From NCBI RefSeq assembly GCF_052115445.1, contig NZ_JBFRGR010000009.1:202240-266239 (forward strand): a stretch of 64,000 nucleotides of DNA, in the 5' to 3' direction. This DNA is from Paenibacillus_E sp052115445. Lineage in GTDB: Bacteria > Bacillota > Bacilli > Paenibacillales > NBRC-103111. A program made the position numbers and the translations under genes. How positions within the stretch are numbered: the first letter of the stretch is position 1; each line of letters opens with the position of its first letter. This document shows, piece after piece, positions 1 through 9,774 of this stretch. The notes under the pieces are model-generated. The model saw nothing but the letters and a program-made list of their open reading frames with translations, was not told the DNA's origin and searched no databases.

Positions 1-1
1 T

Positions 2-2086
2 CAACCTGCTTGTCCAGATACCGTTCTACCTGCGACTGCCGTTTACCGATTAAAGACGGATCATGTGCCCCAGCTTTGGGATCCGGTTGATGGATCGATG
101 GAGGCGATGCCGTATAAACGGGAAGGCGAATGGATTGAAGTGCAAGCACCATTCACTTCATGGCCTGCCGCATTGATCGTATGCACAAAGACGTTAGCAG
201 CTGTTGTAACTACGATAAGTACACCTAGAAACTCTCTAGCTCGTCCTTTTCCTGCACGAATCGGTCCATTGAAAACGCGTGGGAGCAGGTTAGCGCTAGC
301 ATCTAACGATTGGCGCATTCAAGTGGAGCCAACCTTGGACAATCGATATGGAGACTTTGATTTGCACGGGGAAAATAAAGGGCTTGTGTCCATCGAACGT
401 CGCATGATGAATGTGCGCGTAGAAACGGAAGAAACAGAGGGGGAGCAGGCTGATTGGCATAAACCGGGGTTGGATGAATCCAATTGGCTGCCGAGATTAT
501 GGAGCGAGTCCGCTTATTGGCAGGTTTGCTATGGAGAAGTGTACGACGAACTACGTTCAGTTCAGAAGGTATACAGCAACGTGTTTGGCGATTTATCCAT
601 GCGTTCTTGGGCGGGGAGAATGGGGCGGGTTCCTCGTCGATTTCTGAATCTAGGTGTATTGAAAAAAAGAGAGTATGTTTGGGCAAAGACATGTGTGATC
701 GCGCCATCGGATGGACGCTATTGGATTCGAACGGAAAGTAACTCCAACATCGCGGGACGCATCAATAATAAAGAGATTACTTGGAGCGGGNGACCCGAGG
801 AGCAGACGGCATGGATTGAATTGCAGGAAGGGAGCAATGAGCTGCTTCTAAGGGCTCAAGCTATTGGCAACGGTGTCATAAGGGCAAGCATTGAAGTTAA
901 CGCGATCGCGCGTCAGCCGCTTCCGAAATGGCTATTTACCCAGAATCCTAACATACAATCCAGTTTGATAAATCACATCGAAAGCAGGCATAATCACCCC
1001 TTTCGGCGGGTTCGAATCGTGTTTGCCGTTCGAGGGAGAGCTGTGCTTTATGTGAACGGAGTCAATGTGACAGAGCACGGGGATTTCAATCCTTATATCA
1101 GACAAGGCCAGGAAGAAGTCGATGTAACGGCTCTGTGGCAATTGGGCAGGAATGAAATCAGAGTTGCTTTGCCCGAAGGGAAAGGAGAAGTGTTTGTTGA
1201 CGGTGTCATCGAACTGCAGAATGGTGAAGTAGTCTCTTTCTTTACCGGGGATCATTGGTTCGACGAACAAGGTGGTGTTCCAGGTATCCATCATTTCTCT
1301 GTTCTTCAATTTGCTGAAACGGAGTCACTATGGATTTCCCCGAGACCTCATCCGCTTCCGATGGTAGGCTGGCTTATGCCTGAATCCGTTCCTGAACAGA
1401 TACCGCTTCCTTTCTCTTCGGATCCCTCAAGTAATGGAAAGCCTGTTTGGCTGCGTTTCCCGCTGCCCGTAGGAGCGAATGGCATGCGGATCGAGTGCGT
1501 AGGGGAGAAGCGTGTCTGGATTAACGGTTCAGAAGTCAAAGCAAACGGAAGCCAAATAGCGTTTAAGGCGCAGCAAGCCGGCGCCATGGCAGCAGTTAGA
1601 ATAAACCCTGACGTACCATTCACGGAAGCTGCCGTACTTCTGGCACCGATCCGCTTCGAGACTGAGCCTGTGCAAGGAACTTTAGGTGATTGGCGAACTG
1701 CGCTTTGTCTGCCACATCATAGCGGAGCAGTGGAGTACGAAACTGAAATTGAGACTTCAGCTCTCGCTGATGCCGAACTTGATTTAGGACATGTCAGAGG
1801 AACCGCAGAAGTTTGGGCGGACGACGTGCCATTAGGCGTAAGGCTATGGAGGCCATATCGGTTCAAACTGCCAATTCTGCCTGCTGGCAAACTTCGGCTG
1901 AGAATCAGAGTGACGAACACACTCGGTACTCACTACGAAATCGGCAAGCCAACAAGTCTGGTAGGAGGGAATCCTGACATAACCTACTGGAACCGAGAGC
2001 GGAGCGAGGAAGAAGCAGGTTGGCAGGAATGGTTCCCTACGGGGGGATTATATGGGCCTGTCGAGATCATCTTAGCAGAGGAATAG
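2..2086 (+). CDS. C-terminal part of a large glycosidase, GH106/GH2-like (5' partial)
   Basis: The reading frame is open from the first complete codon of the window, so the gene starts upstream; the GTG at 65 is internal. About 694 residues are present. They are beta-sandwich rich and end in a jelly-roll sugar-binding domain with the pattern LGHVRGTAEVW, then GVRLWRPYRF, then LRIRVTNT, which is typical of the C-terminal domain of GH106 rhamnosidases and GH2-type enzymes. The catalytic part is not in the window, so the substrate cannot be read. One N at 791 leaves one codon undefined. The neighbours are secreted pectinases and a GH78 rhamnosidase, so a role in removing pectin side chains is plausible. 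I see no membrane segment in this part. Family placement is from recognition, not from a catalytic motif. Confidence 0.6.
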   Translation, partial: QPACPDTVLPATAVYRLKTDHVPQLWDPVDGSMEAMPYKREGEWIEVQAPFTSWPAALIVCTKTLAAVVTTISTPRNSLARPFPARIGPLKTRGSRLALASNDWRIQVEPTLDNRYGDFDLHGENKGLVSIERRMMNVRVETEETEGEQADWHKPGLDESNWLPRLWSESAYWQVCYGEVYDELRSVQKVYSNVFGDLSMRSWAGRMGRVPRRFLNLGVLKKREYVWAKTCVIAPSDGRYWIRTESNSNIAGRINNKEITWSGXPEEQTAWIELQEGSNELLLRAQAIGNGVIRASIEVNAIARQPLPKWLFTQNPNIQSSLINHIESRHNHPFRRVRIVFAVRGRAVLYVNGVNVTEHGDFNPYIRQGQEEVDVTALWQLGRNEIRVALPEGKGEVFVDGVIELQNGEVVSFFTGDHWFDEQGGVPGIHHFSVLQFAETESLWISPRPHPLPMVGWLMPESVPEQIPLPFSSDPSSNGKPVWLRFPLPVGANGMRIECVGEKRVWINGSEVKANGSQIAFKAQQAGAMAAVRINPDVPFTEAAVLLAPIRFETEPVQGTLGDWRTALCLPHHSGAVEYETEIETSALADAELDLGHVRGTAEVWADDVPLGVRLWRPYRFKLPILPAGKLRLRIRVTNTLGTHYEIGKPTSLVGGNPDITYWNRERSEEEAGWQEWFPTGGLYGPVEIILAEE

Positions 2087-2132
2087 ACCAGATTAACTTG
2101 GATATTTGATGATCTATGGGGAAAGACAAAAG

Positions 2133-2163
2133 GCCGGTATTTCGTAAGTTAACGAGTACCGGC
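2133..2163 (+). terminator. Weak hairpin, possible terminator
   Basis: GCCGGTA (2133-2139) pairs with TACCGGC (2157-2163) across a 17-base loop. There is no clean T run after it, so termination is uncertain. Confidence 0.3.
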
Positions 2164-2291
2164 TTAGTATTAAAAGAGTAAACAACCTATAATCATGGAA
2201 TTAATGCCCTATGAAGGTGGATTTATTTTAGGATACATTTTAGACAAAACATCCGAGAAAATTGCCATAGGAATCAATCACTTACACGAAA

Positions 2292-2307
2292 ATGCAAGCG
2301 CTACCAA
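2292..2307 (+). promoter_or_regulatory. Candidate CcpA cre site
   Basis: The 16 bases ATGCAAGCGCTACCAA match the cre consensus WTGNNARCGNWWWCAW at 15 of 16 positions; the third W is C. It lies about 107 bases upstream of the TTG start of the secreted protein at 2414. CcpA repression of pectinase genes in preferred sugars would be expected for this family of sites. Binding is inferred. Confidence 0.5.
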
Positions 2308-2413
2308 AAAATCTGTCGAGAAAGGGGGAATCATTGGAATTCAAGAATGATCATGCTACTCACTTTAAAGGTTTAACTAAAACCTATTTTTCCACATTCG
2401 GAGGTGTATACAT

Positions 2414-4804
2414 TTGCGTAATCAGTTAAAACGAATCCTTTGCTTCACACTGTTATTGATCGTGCTTATAGGAGGCGGAATGCCGGGGTACTCCGTTCCT
2501 ACAGTTGCAGCAGACTCAGCAGTTGCTCCTACAACTTTATTGGACAAAGATTTCTCAAACGCGGCAGAAGGACAATCGGCGTCACAGCTTGGGTTCGATT
2601 ACTCCACACTTCCTTCAGGGGCCACGAGCAGCGCAGTCGTTGAGGTTGAGCCCGTAACCAGCCAGAAAGCGATGCATCTTAAGGTAAACGGTGCGGGTAC
2701 TAGCCAGTTCCTGATCAATAAAACGTTCAGCGAATCCAAAAACGGTACTGTTACAGCAGAGATAACTTTTCTGCAGCCAGGTACTTCCAAAGCCAAAGAT
2801 CAGCTTATTTACCTCACGAATGGGGCAGGAACCAAATCGCTGGTCATTGCGGGATTGGATGCCTCGAAAGGTGTGGTTTACTGGCCTGATACAGCGCCAG
2901 TCGATCTGAAAACAGCCTATCAATTAAATACCTGGCACACCATTAAAGTTGAACTTAATACATTGACGAAGCGATTTAACATGTGGTTTGACGGGACGCT
3001 TATTTCAGCCAGAAAAAATACAAACGATGCCATTGATGTGAAAAAGATCTCCATCGGCACCCCGGCAGGCAATGGCGAGCTTTATGTACGAAGTATCAAA
3101 GTAACGCATACAGTCCCGAATTATTTACCTGCAAAGCCTACAATTGCTTATTGGGTTGGGCGGGATAAATCCATTGCGATGTGGATCGAACCGGATGCTT
3201 GGGCTTCTAAGTACAGTATTAAAATAAAGGAGAAAGCGGAAGATCCGTGGTATACAACAGCCACTTACACATCTATTCCAACGTCAATTCCACCTTATGC
3301 GTCTCCTTCAGCGAGTAAAATTTGGGATTCTGTGACCAATACGGCTGTTGCTTTAACCAATGGGAAGACATACATCGTAGGTGTAGCGGTTATTACCAGA
3401 GATGAAACAGCAAAAATTGATTATGAGGGCGAGATTTCCGAATTTACGGCCACCCCCTATGCGGTTACACCGATCGAAACACCTGATACGAACGTGATTG
3501 GCACCGTTACGGCATACAACAATTATAACGCGAATAGGTGGTCGATCAACACCGGACTTCATGTAGGTGATGAGCCTTTTGCAGATCGAACGGCTGTCCT
3601 CAAGATAACCGCTCTTCCCGCAAAATTCAGCAGCATGGACTGGATCAAAACGCATGCAGACACTATGAAATATACCGGAAGCACCACGGGTATGCAGATT
3701 GCTACTTTCCCTGTTCGCGATAGAGCTTCGGTTTTCGTGGCTATGGACCAAAGGGAAACACCGCCAGAATGGCTATCGTCTTCATCAGGATGGATAGATA
3801 CTGGCGATACCATACAATTAGCCGATACAGCACTGACGTATTCATTTAAAATTTATGAAAAGAAATTTGCCTCCGGTGAAACGGTGACGATGGGTCTCAA
3901 TCAGGCAACCGATTATAATGCAGGCAAAAACGCAGGGTACTTCGTAATGGCTGAGCGGGTCCCGACTGGATTGAAAGTGGATCCATTTGTGAATTGGACG
4001 AATACAACATCTTACACATTGAACGGTTCTTTAGAAGAAGCTGGTGTAACTTTGGCAGTCTACAACAATCAAACGCTTGTTCATGAAAGCGTGATTGCAC
4101 AATCGGAATTTTCTTTGGATGTTGCGCTGACCCCTGGCGTTAATAACATTGAAATAATCGCAAGAAGAGCTGGCAGTTCTTACTCAGATCACATTTCCGG
4201 CGTTGTTCAGCTGGATTCGGATGCCCCCGATTTACAAATGAATGTTCCACCTGCAACTGTCAAAGACTTTCTGTTCAATGTGCAAGGAATTGTTGATGAG
4301 GAGTCGCAAATAACGATCAAGAACAATGGAACGTCGGTTGTAGATTCCGTCTACATACCAAGTAACACACCATTTACCTACCCCGTGCAGTTGGCTGAAG
4401 GATTGAACCAGATTGAGATTTCCGCAATGGACGCTGCTGGTAATGAGAGTAAGAAAAGTTTCGCGATCGAATACACGTTCTGGGCCGGTAAGCCTGAATT
4501 TTACAATTTGAACGAAATTCAAATGACAACGTTAGTCTCATCAACGGATATGATTGCTCAGAAGCAAATCACAAATGCAACACAGACTCCGAAGCCAATT
4601 ACCCTGTTTGTCGTTTTGCTTGATTCAAACAAGAAAATGGTGGATTTTTCGACACTTATTGAAGTATTGGGTCCTGGGGAAACGAAAACGTTGAGCACTG
4701 GTTTTTTACTTCCTACAAACGTGAGCGGCTACAGTTTAAAAGCATTTATATGGGACAGTTTGGATGGGATGAAACCGTTATCGGAGGAATCAATCATTCA
4801 ATAG
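2414..4804 (+). CDS. Secreted multidomain protein (LamG-like N-terminus, Ig-like repeats)
   Basis: This 796-residue protein starts at TTG 2414, ten bases after GGAGG. It has an N-terminal signal peptide (about residues 1-33, hydrophobic stretch LLLIVLIGG). Residues about 40-230 look like a concanavalin/LamG-type sandwich, and 235-350 like a fibronectin-type or similar beta domain. Residues about 600-690 are an Ig-like domain with the pattern TIKNNGTSVVD ... LAEGLNQIEISAMD. The last 100 residues are a further beta domain. The Ig-like and terminal domains have close counterparts at the end of the CE8-PL1 protein encoded next, so the two proteins probably act at the same place. No catalytic motif was recognised; it may bind pectin or bridge enzymes. 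The gene is 59 bases upstream of the fusion enzyme and likely in its operon. Confidence 0.6.
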   Translation: MRNQLKRILCFTLLLIVLIGGGMPGYSVPTVAADSAVAPTTLLDKDFSNAAEGQSASQLGFDYSTLPSGATSSAVVEVEPVTSQKAMHLKVNGAGTSQFLINKTFSESKNGTVTAEITFLQPGTSKAKDQLIYLTNGAGTKSLVIAGLDASKGVVYWPDTAPVDLKTAYQLNTWHTIKVELNTLTKRFNMWFDGTLISARKNTNDAIDVKKISIGTPAGNGELYVRSIKVTHTVPNYLPAKPTIAYWVGRDKSIAMWIEPDAWASKYSIKIKEKAEDPWYTTATYTSIPTSIPPYASPSASKIWDSVTNTAVALTNGKTYIVGVAVITRDETAKIDYEGEISEFTATPYAVTPIETPDTNVIGTVTAYNNYNANRWSINTGLHVGDEPFADRTAVLKITALPAKFSSMDWIKTHADTMKYTGSTTGMQIATFPVRDRASVFVAMDQRETPPEWLSSSSGWIDTGDTIQLADTALTYSFKIYEKKFASGETVTMGLNQATDYNAGKNAGYFVMAERVPTGLKVDPFVNWTNTTSYTLNGSLEEAGVTLAVYNNQTLVHESVIAQSEFSLDVALTPGVNNIEIIARRAGSSYSDHISGVVQLDSDAPDLQMNVPPATVKDFLFNVQGIVDEESQITIKNNGTSVVDSVYIPSNTPFTYPVQLAEGLNQIEISAMDAAGNESKKSFAIEYTFWAGKPEFYNLNEIQMTTLVSSTDMIAQKQITNATQTPKPITLFVVLLDSNKKMVDFSTLIEVLGPGETKTLSTGFLLPTNVSGYSLKAFIWDSLDGMKPLSEESIIQ

Positions 4805-4863
4805 ATCCGGAGCATTGCGGTGAAATTAGCTTTGATAAAGCACAACTCTAAGGAGGTTAAACC

Positions 4864-7800
4864 ATGAAGAAAGCCCTAAGCATAGGGATGTGTCTTTTGC
4901 TTGGATTAAACGTATTCCNGCTTATCATGCATGCTGAAACGTTGGCGACAGCTCCGTCGGCACAATCAACATCGGTACTTTCGAATCCAACCGGATTAAT
5001 GGCTGTTTCAGCCGATAATCGAGTTGATTTATCTTGGAATTCAGTATCAGGTGCCATTTCGTACAACGTAAAGCGAAGTTTGGTAAATGGTGGACCTTAT
5101 GAAACAATCTCAAGCAATATTTCGAATATATCCTTTACGGATACTTCGGCTACGAACGGTACGGTATACTATTATGTCGTGACAGCCGTCGGTTCAACAC
5201 TAGAGAGTATGATCTCGAACCAGACCAAAGCTCTTCCGTATATTTCGATGCCGGGAGCACCTGCGGTGCCTGCGGATTTCTCAGCCACAGCAAACGACGG
5301 CAGTGTAGAGTTATCATGGTCGTCAGTGGCAGGAGCGGGTACTTACAACATAAAAAGAAGTGAAACGAGCGGCGGACCCTATACGATTGTAAACAGTAAT
5401 CAAACTTCAACGACGTACAGGGATGCTAACGTTACTAACGGAAAGCAATATTATTATGTCGTTTCTGCTGTCAATACGAACGGTGAGAGCCAAAATACGG
5501 AAGAAATGATTGTAGCCCCAGCTAGAGTTGTTTCGGTAGCACAGGATGGAAGCGGTGATTTCACCAACATTACAGACGCGCTTGCAACTATACCGGTTAA
5601 CAATAATGCTCGTACGGTTATTTATGTGAAAAAGGGGACCTATCGGGAAAGAGCAATCGTAACTGCTCCTTATGTAAGCCTTGTAGGGGCTGGGCAGGAT
5701 GAGACGACAATTGTTTACGATCTTTCAAACGCAGATATGCCTAACCAAGCTGTCAATGGCGCAACGGTAGCTGTAAGCGGCGACAATTTTACTGCTGCTA
5801 ATCTGACGATTGAAAATGATTCCAAGCCGAGCGATGGTCAGGCATTGGCCTTATCCGTTAATGCGGACAAAGCTGTGTTTGAGAACGTTAAGCTTGTCGG
5901 TTATCAGGATACATTGTACGCGGGTATCCGAACGGCTAGTCCAAGACTTGGAAGACAGTATTATCACAACAGTGAGATTAGGGGACGTACAGACTTTATT
6001 TATGGTCCAGCCAGCGCAGCCGTGTTCGATCATGTCGATGCGGTCAGTATTAATGCAGGGGACTCTGGCGGTTATGTAACGGCTGCTGCAACAAAAAATG
6101 AAACCGACCCTGGCCTTGTGTTCATGAATTCAAGGCTGTTGAGAGACAGCTCCACAAATGGCCTTCACTATCTTGGCCGTCCATGGCAGGATAAACCGTC
6201 GACGCGTTACATTAACACCTGGATGGATAGTCATATCCATACGGAAGGCTGGACACCTATGCAAGTTCCGCCTTACTTTTACGGCGAATATAACAGCAGT
6301 GGTCCGGGGGCAAGTCCAGAAACTCGGGTCATGGGAACTCAAATGACAGCCGAGGAAGCCAGCACATTGACGATTCCACGTATGTTTGACGGATGGGATC
6401 CGAGTAAAGCAGTGATTATTCCCAAGATGTTTCCTCAAATAACAACTGCGGTTGCTCCTGCTCTTCCTGATGGGCTTAACGGTGCTTATACCAAGCCAGT
6501 GGTCGTTTATATGGAAGAGGATGGTAATCTTCCGAAGGATAATCGAGTTCAGTATCGAATAAACGGCGGAGAATGGACGGCATATACGGCTGAATTCGAA
6601 CTCGATCAAACCGGTAAGAATCTAATCGAATATCGGTATGTTGACAAAGCAGGTAATGCAAGTGCAATTAAGAATGTAAGCGTTGAAATCGAGCCAACAG
6701 CTGCAACGAGAGTACCTGCTTTCCCTGGGGCTGAAGGAGCGGCCATGTATGCCAAAGGTGGCCGTGGAGGACAGGTTTATGAAGTAACGAACCTATTGGA
6801 TTATGACACGACGAAGGGCGAAGCCGCAATACCGGGATCTTTGCGCGACGCCGTGAGCACGGGAAATCGGACGGTTGTGTTTCGAATATCCGGTACAATT
6901 CATCTAAAGAGAGGATTGGATATTACGTCCGGGAATCTGACGATTGCGGGTCAGACAGCGCCGGGAGACGGTATTGCAATTAGCGGATATATGGTCAAGT
7001 TTGGAAATAACGATGTAGGAACAGATTTGATTATCCGCTATCTTCGTTTTCGAAATGGCATTAACGTGTTAAGTGATTCGGCTGATATTTCGGGCAACAA
7101 TATTATTGTCGATCACTGCTCCTTCAGCTGGAGCTCAGATGAGACGTTCACTGTGAAAAATCGTAAAAACTTTACAGTCCAGTGGAGCATCATTAGTGAC
7201 AGCCTGAATCAGTCGATTCATGGTAAGGGAGCACATGGCTACGGGGGAATATGGGGAGGAACGAATGCAACCTATCATCATAATCTGATTGCCAATCATA
7301 ACAGCAGAAACCCGCGTTTTGACCGGCAAACCGATCCGGATAATTATCCGACGAAAATAGACTATCGGAATAATGTTGTTTATAACTGGGGGGCTAACTC
7401 TGCATATGGCGGCGAGCAGGCAACGGGCATCAACATGATCAACAATTACTACAAACCTGGACCAAGTACGTTTGATAACGTAAAAAGCCGAATTGTCGCC
7501 CCGTCTGGCGCAAGCTTTAGCGGTACCTGGTATATTGACGGCAACTTCATCGAAGGCGCAGCCGATGTTTCGGCCAATAACTGGGTGACGAACAGCAAGG
7601 GTTCATGGAAAGCCATCAATCCAGAAGGACCTTTGCTCCGCAAGTATGAGCCAATGGTGATACCGGATACAGCCGATCCTATCGGCGGTCCTGTAACGAC
7701 TGACACTGCACAAGTCGCCTATGAGAAGGTACTTCAAGGCGCTGGCGCCTCATTGCCTAAACGGGATTCGTTGGATGCTCGTATTCTGAATGATGTCAGA

Positions 7801-9759
7801 AATGGATCTGGTAGAATCACCAATACAATCCAAAGCGATGGAGGACTGCCCGAATTGTATTCGGCATCTGCTCCGCAAGACACCGATCACGATGGGATAC
7901 CGGATGCTTGGGAAACAGCCAAGCTACTCAATCCGAATGATCCATCAGACGGAAAAGGCATCGCTGGCAACGGGTACACCTATTTGGAAAACTATATCAA
8001 TTCTCTGGTGGTTTCGGTTTCAGATAACCCGACAATTACGACAACAAGCCCTGTGCACCAAGCATCGTTTCAGGCTGGAACTCCAATTTTGATTACAGCA
8101 AATGCAACGGATAATGAGGGAATTGCGAAGGTTAAGTTTTATTCCGGTGATCAGGAGCTTGGTGAAGACCTAACAGCGCCTTATTCCTTCAACTGGGAAA
8201 ATGCGCCGAAAGGTGAGCATTACATTTACACAAAAGCCATTGACAACGCAGGTTATATGACTCTATCCGCAGTAAGCATCATTTATGTAAATGGACCTAA
8301 CAACGTTGCTCCTTGGACATCGCAAGATATTGGCCCTGTAGCCATTGCAGGGAGCGCTAGCTTGGAGGGAACGACATATACAGTGAAAGGTTCGGGTGAA
8401 GTGAGAAACGGTTCGGATTCTTTCCATTATGTGTACCAGTCTGTTCATGGTAACTTTGAGATGCTAGCCTACATTAATTTTGATTCTGAAATCGATGATG
8501 CGGCTAAGGCTGGTTTGATGATACGCGGCAGTTTAGCAGCTGATTCACCCGCAGCAGCTGTTGTCTTATCTCCAGAATCGGATGAAACCATTGATACGAG
8601 CGGAAGAAAAGCACTTTTTATGAATCGTACCAATACGGGGGGGAGCTATCGCACCAATAGTGTGACATCGAGCACGCTCAAAGCACCTTTCTGGTTGAAA
8701 ATTGTAAGAAATGAACATGTTGTTTCCGGTTTTGTGTCTACGGACAAAAATAGTTGGGCGCTAGTAGACTCTGCAGATGTCACATTACCGGATGAAGTCT
8801 TCGTCGGTATGGCGGTTGACGCAGGGAAAGCAACAAGCAATTCTGATTATTTAACAGCTGCAACATTCACAGATGTGAGTTTTCAGCGATCTGCCGGATT
8901 TACTGTGAAAAACCCAGTAAGTGAAACCGTTAATATTCCTGTATACACCGTCGAGGGAACAATGCTTGATGGTGCCAAATTGACGATAACGAATAATGGC
9001 TCAACCGTCGTAGACGCAGTAAATATAGATCCCGGAACGGACTTTGAGCACAAGATTCAGCTTAGCGATGGTGTTAACATCATCACAATCTCAGCAAGCA
9101 GCGACACGCTGGGTAATGTCATAAATACCAGAACAATCATCGTAACCTACAACAAATCCGCGGTAGTCATAACAAGTGAAGTACCTGCGACGGTTAATGC
9201 TTCTAACTTTAACTTATTGGCGAGTGTAAGCCGAAACGCCAGTGTTACGGTCAAAATGAATGGAACTACGGTGTTGGATCAGGCTGCTCAACAGGCAAAT
9301 GGACCGTTTCATGTTCCATTAATCCTGCAGGAGGGTCCAAACGAAATCGTCATATATGCCGTTGATGAGTATGGCATAGCTGCGACAAATTCATACGCAA
9401 TAACTTATGCGCAAGATTGGGGCAGCGGACTGTATGAGTTCTCAGGATTGTCATTTCATGATTTGAGCGGAAACGAGCTTTCCAGTTTAAAAGGTTCGCA
9501 GGATACGATGGTGACTGTGAACATCCATAACAATTCCAAAGTAGCCCAAAACGGGGTATTTGTCATCGCCCTTTATGATCCATTAGACCGGAAGGTCAAA
9601 TACGCTTTCGTCAAACAGCTGGTTCCCGGAGAAGGGGATAAACAAGTCAAGGCGATTGTTAATATGCCAGAGGATGTCACTGGCTACAAAGTAAAGGTGT
9701 TTGCACTAACTAAAATATCCGAAAGCACGCCAATTTCCAACACCATCATAAGTCCTTAA
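4864..9759 (+). CDS. Secreted bifunctional pectin methylesterase (CE8) - pectate lyase (PL1)
   Basis: A 1631-residue secreted enzyme that should de-esterify homogalacturonan and then cleave it by beta-elimination. After a signal peptide (about 1-27, with one N at 4919) come two fibronectin type III domains (about 38-122 and 135-218). A CE8 domain follows (about 222-545) with QDTLY near residue 347, DFIYG near 376 and LGRPW near 437, which carry the two catalytic Asp and the Arg. An Ig/OmpL47-like linker is at about 550-610. The PL1-type lyase (about 615-1010) has AFPGAEG, DHCSFSWSSDE and RNPRF. A short Asp-rich stretch DTDHDGIPDAWE (near 1003) looks calcium-binding. The tail has an Ig-like domain, a DUF1349-like sandwich (about 1150-1345), two more Ig-like domains and a terminal domain shared with the upstream protein. 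Start ATG follows AAGGAGG at 4850. Confidence 0.88.
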   Translation: MKKALSIGMCLLLGLNVFXLIMHAETLATAPSAQSTSVLSNPTGLMAVSADNRVDLSWNSVSGAISYNVKRSLVNGGPYETISSNISNISFTDTSATNGTVYYYVVTAVGSTLESMISNQTKALPYISMPGAPAVPADFSATANDGSVELSWSSVAGAGTYNIKRSETSGGPYTIVNSNQTSTTYRDANVTNGKQYYYVVSAVNTNGESQNTEEMIVAPARVVSVAQDGSGDFTNITDALATIPVNNNARTVIYVKKGTYRERAIVTAPYVSLVGAGQDETTIVYDLSNADMPNQAVNGATVAVSGDNFTAANLTIENDSKPSDGQALALSVNADKAVFENVKLVGYQDTLYAGIRTASPRLGRQYYHNSEIRGRTDFIYGPASAAVFDHVDAVSINAGDSGGYVTAAATKNETDPGLVFMNSRLLRDSSTNGLHYLGRPWQDKPSTRYINTWMDSHIHTEGWTPMQVPPYFYGEYNSSGPGASPETRVMGTQMTAEEASTLTIPRMFDGWDPSKAVIIPKMFPQITTAVAPALPDGLNGAYTKPVVVYMEEDGNLPKDNRVQYRINGGEWTAYTAEFELDQTGKNLIEYRYVDKAGNASAIKNVSVEIEPTAATRVPAFPGAEGAAMYAKGGRGGQVYEVTNLLDYDTTKGEAAIPGSLRDAVSTGNRTVVFRISGTIHLKRGLDITSGNLTIAGQTAPGDGIAISGYMVKFGNNDVGTDLIIRYLRFRNGINVLSDSADISGNNIIVDHCSFSWSSDETFTVKNRKNFTVQWSIISDSLNQSIHGKGAHGYGGIWGGTNATYHHNLIANHNSRNPRFDRQTDPDNYPTKIDYRNNVVYNWGANSAYGGEQATGINMINNYYKPGPSTFDNVKSRIVAPSGASFSGTWYIDGNFIEGAADVSANNWVTNSKGSWKAINPEGPLLRKYEPMVIPDTADPIGGPVTTDTAQVAYEKVLQGAGASLPKRDSLDARILNDVRNGSGRITNTIQSDGGLPELYSASAPQDTDHDGIPDAWETAKLLNPNDPSDGKGIAGNGYTYLENYINSLVVSVSDNPTITTTSPVHQASFQAGTPILITANATDNEGIAKVKFYSGDQELGEDLTAPYSFNWENAPKGEHYIYTKAIDNAGYMTLSAVSIIYVNGPNNVAPWTSQDIGPVAIAGSASLEGTTYTVKGSGEVRNGSDSFHYVYQSVHGNFEMLAYINFDSEIDDAAKAGLMIRGSLAADSPAAAVVLSPESDETIDTSGRKALFMNRTNTGGSYRTNSVTSSTLKAPFWLKIVRNEHVVSGFVSTDKNSWALVDSADVTLPDEVFVGMAVDAGKATSNSDYLTAATFTDVSFQRSAGFTVKNPVSETVNIPVYTVEGTMLDGAKLTITNNGSTVVDAVNIDPGTDFEHKIQLSDGVNIITISASSDTLGNVINTRTIIVTYNKSAVVITSEVPATVNASNFNLLASVSRNASVTVKMNGTTVLDQAAQQANGPFHVPLILQEGPNEIVIYAVDEYGIAATNSYAITYAQDWGSGLYEFSGLSFHDLSGNELSSLKGSQDTMVTVNIHNNSKVAQNGVFVIALYDPLDRKVKYAFVKQLVPGEGDKQVKAIVNMPEDVTGYKVKVFALTKISESTPISNTIISP

Positions 9760-9774
9760 AAGGAGGGGAAACGA

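Larger units (their letters stand above)
2087..2413. other. Intergenic region before the pectinase genes
   Basis: This 327-base gap holds a weak hairpin after the first gene (2133-2163) and a good cre-like site (2292-2307). A 51-codon ATG frame (2195-2350) has no ribosome binding site and I do not call it. The ribosome binding site GGAGG at 2400-2404 serves the next gene, which starts with TTG at 2414. No convincing -35/-10 pair was found. Confidence 0.5.

Noticed and set aside
303..707. 134-codon minus-strand frame inside the first gene
   Set aside because: Shadow of the real plus-strand frame; no family text or ribosome binding site.
2195..2350. 51-codon ATG frame in the gap before the pectinase genes
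   Set aside because: No ribosome binding site, no recognisable product, and it overlaps the cre-like site.
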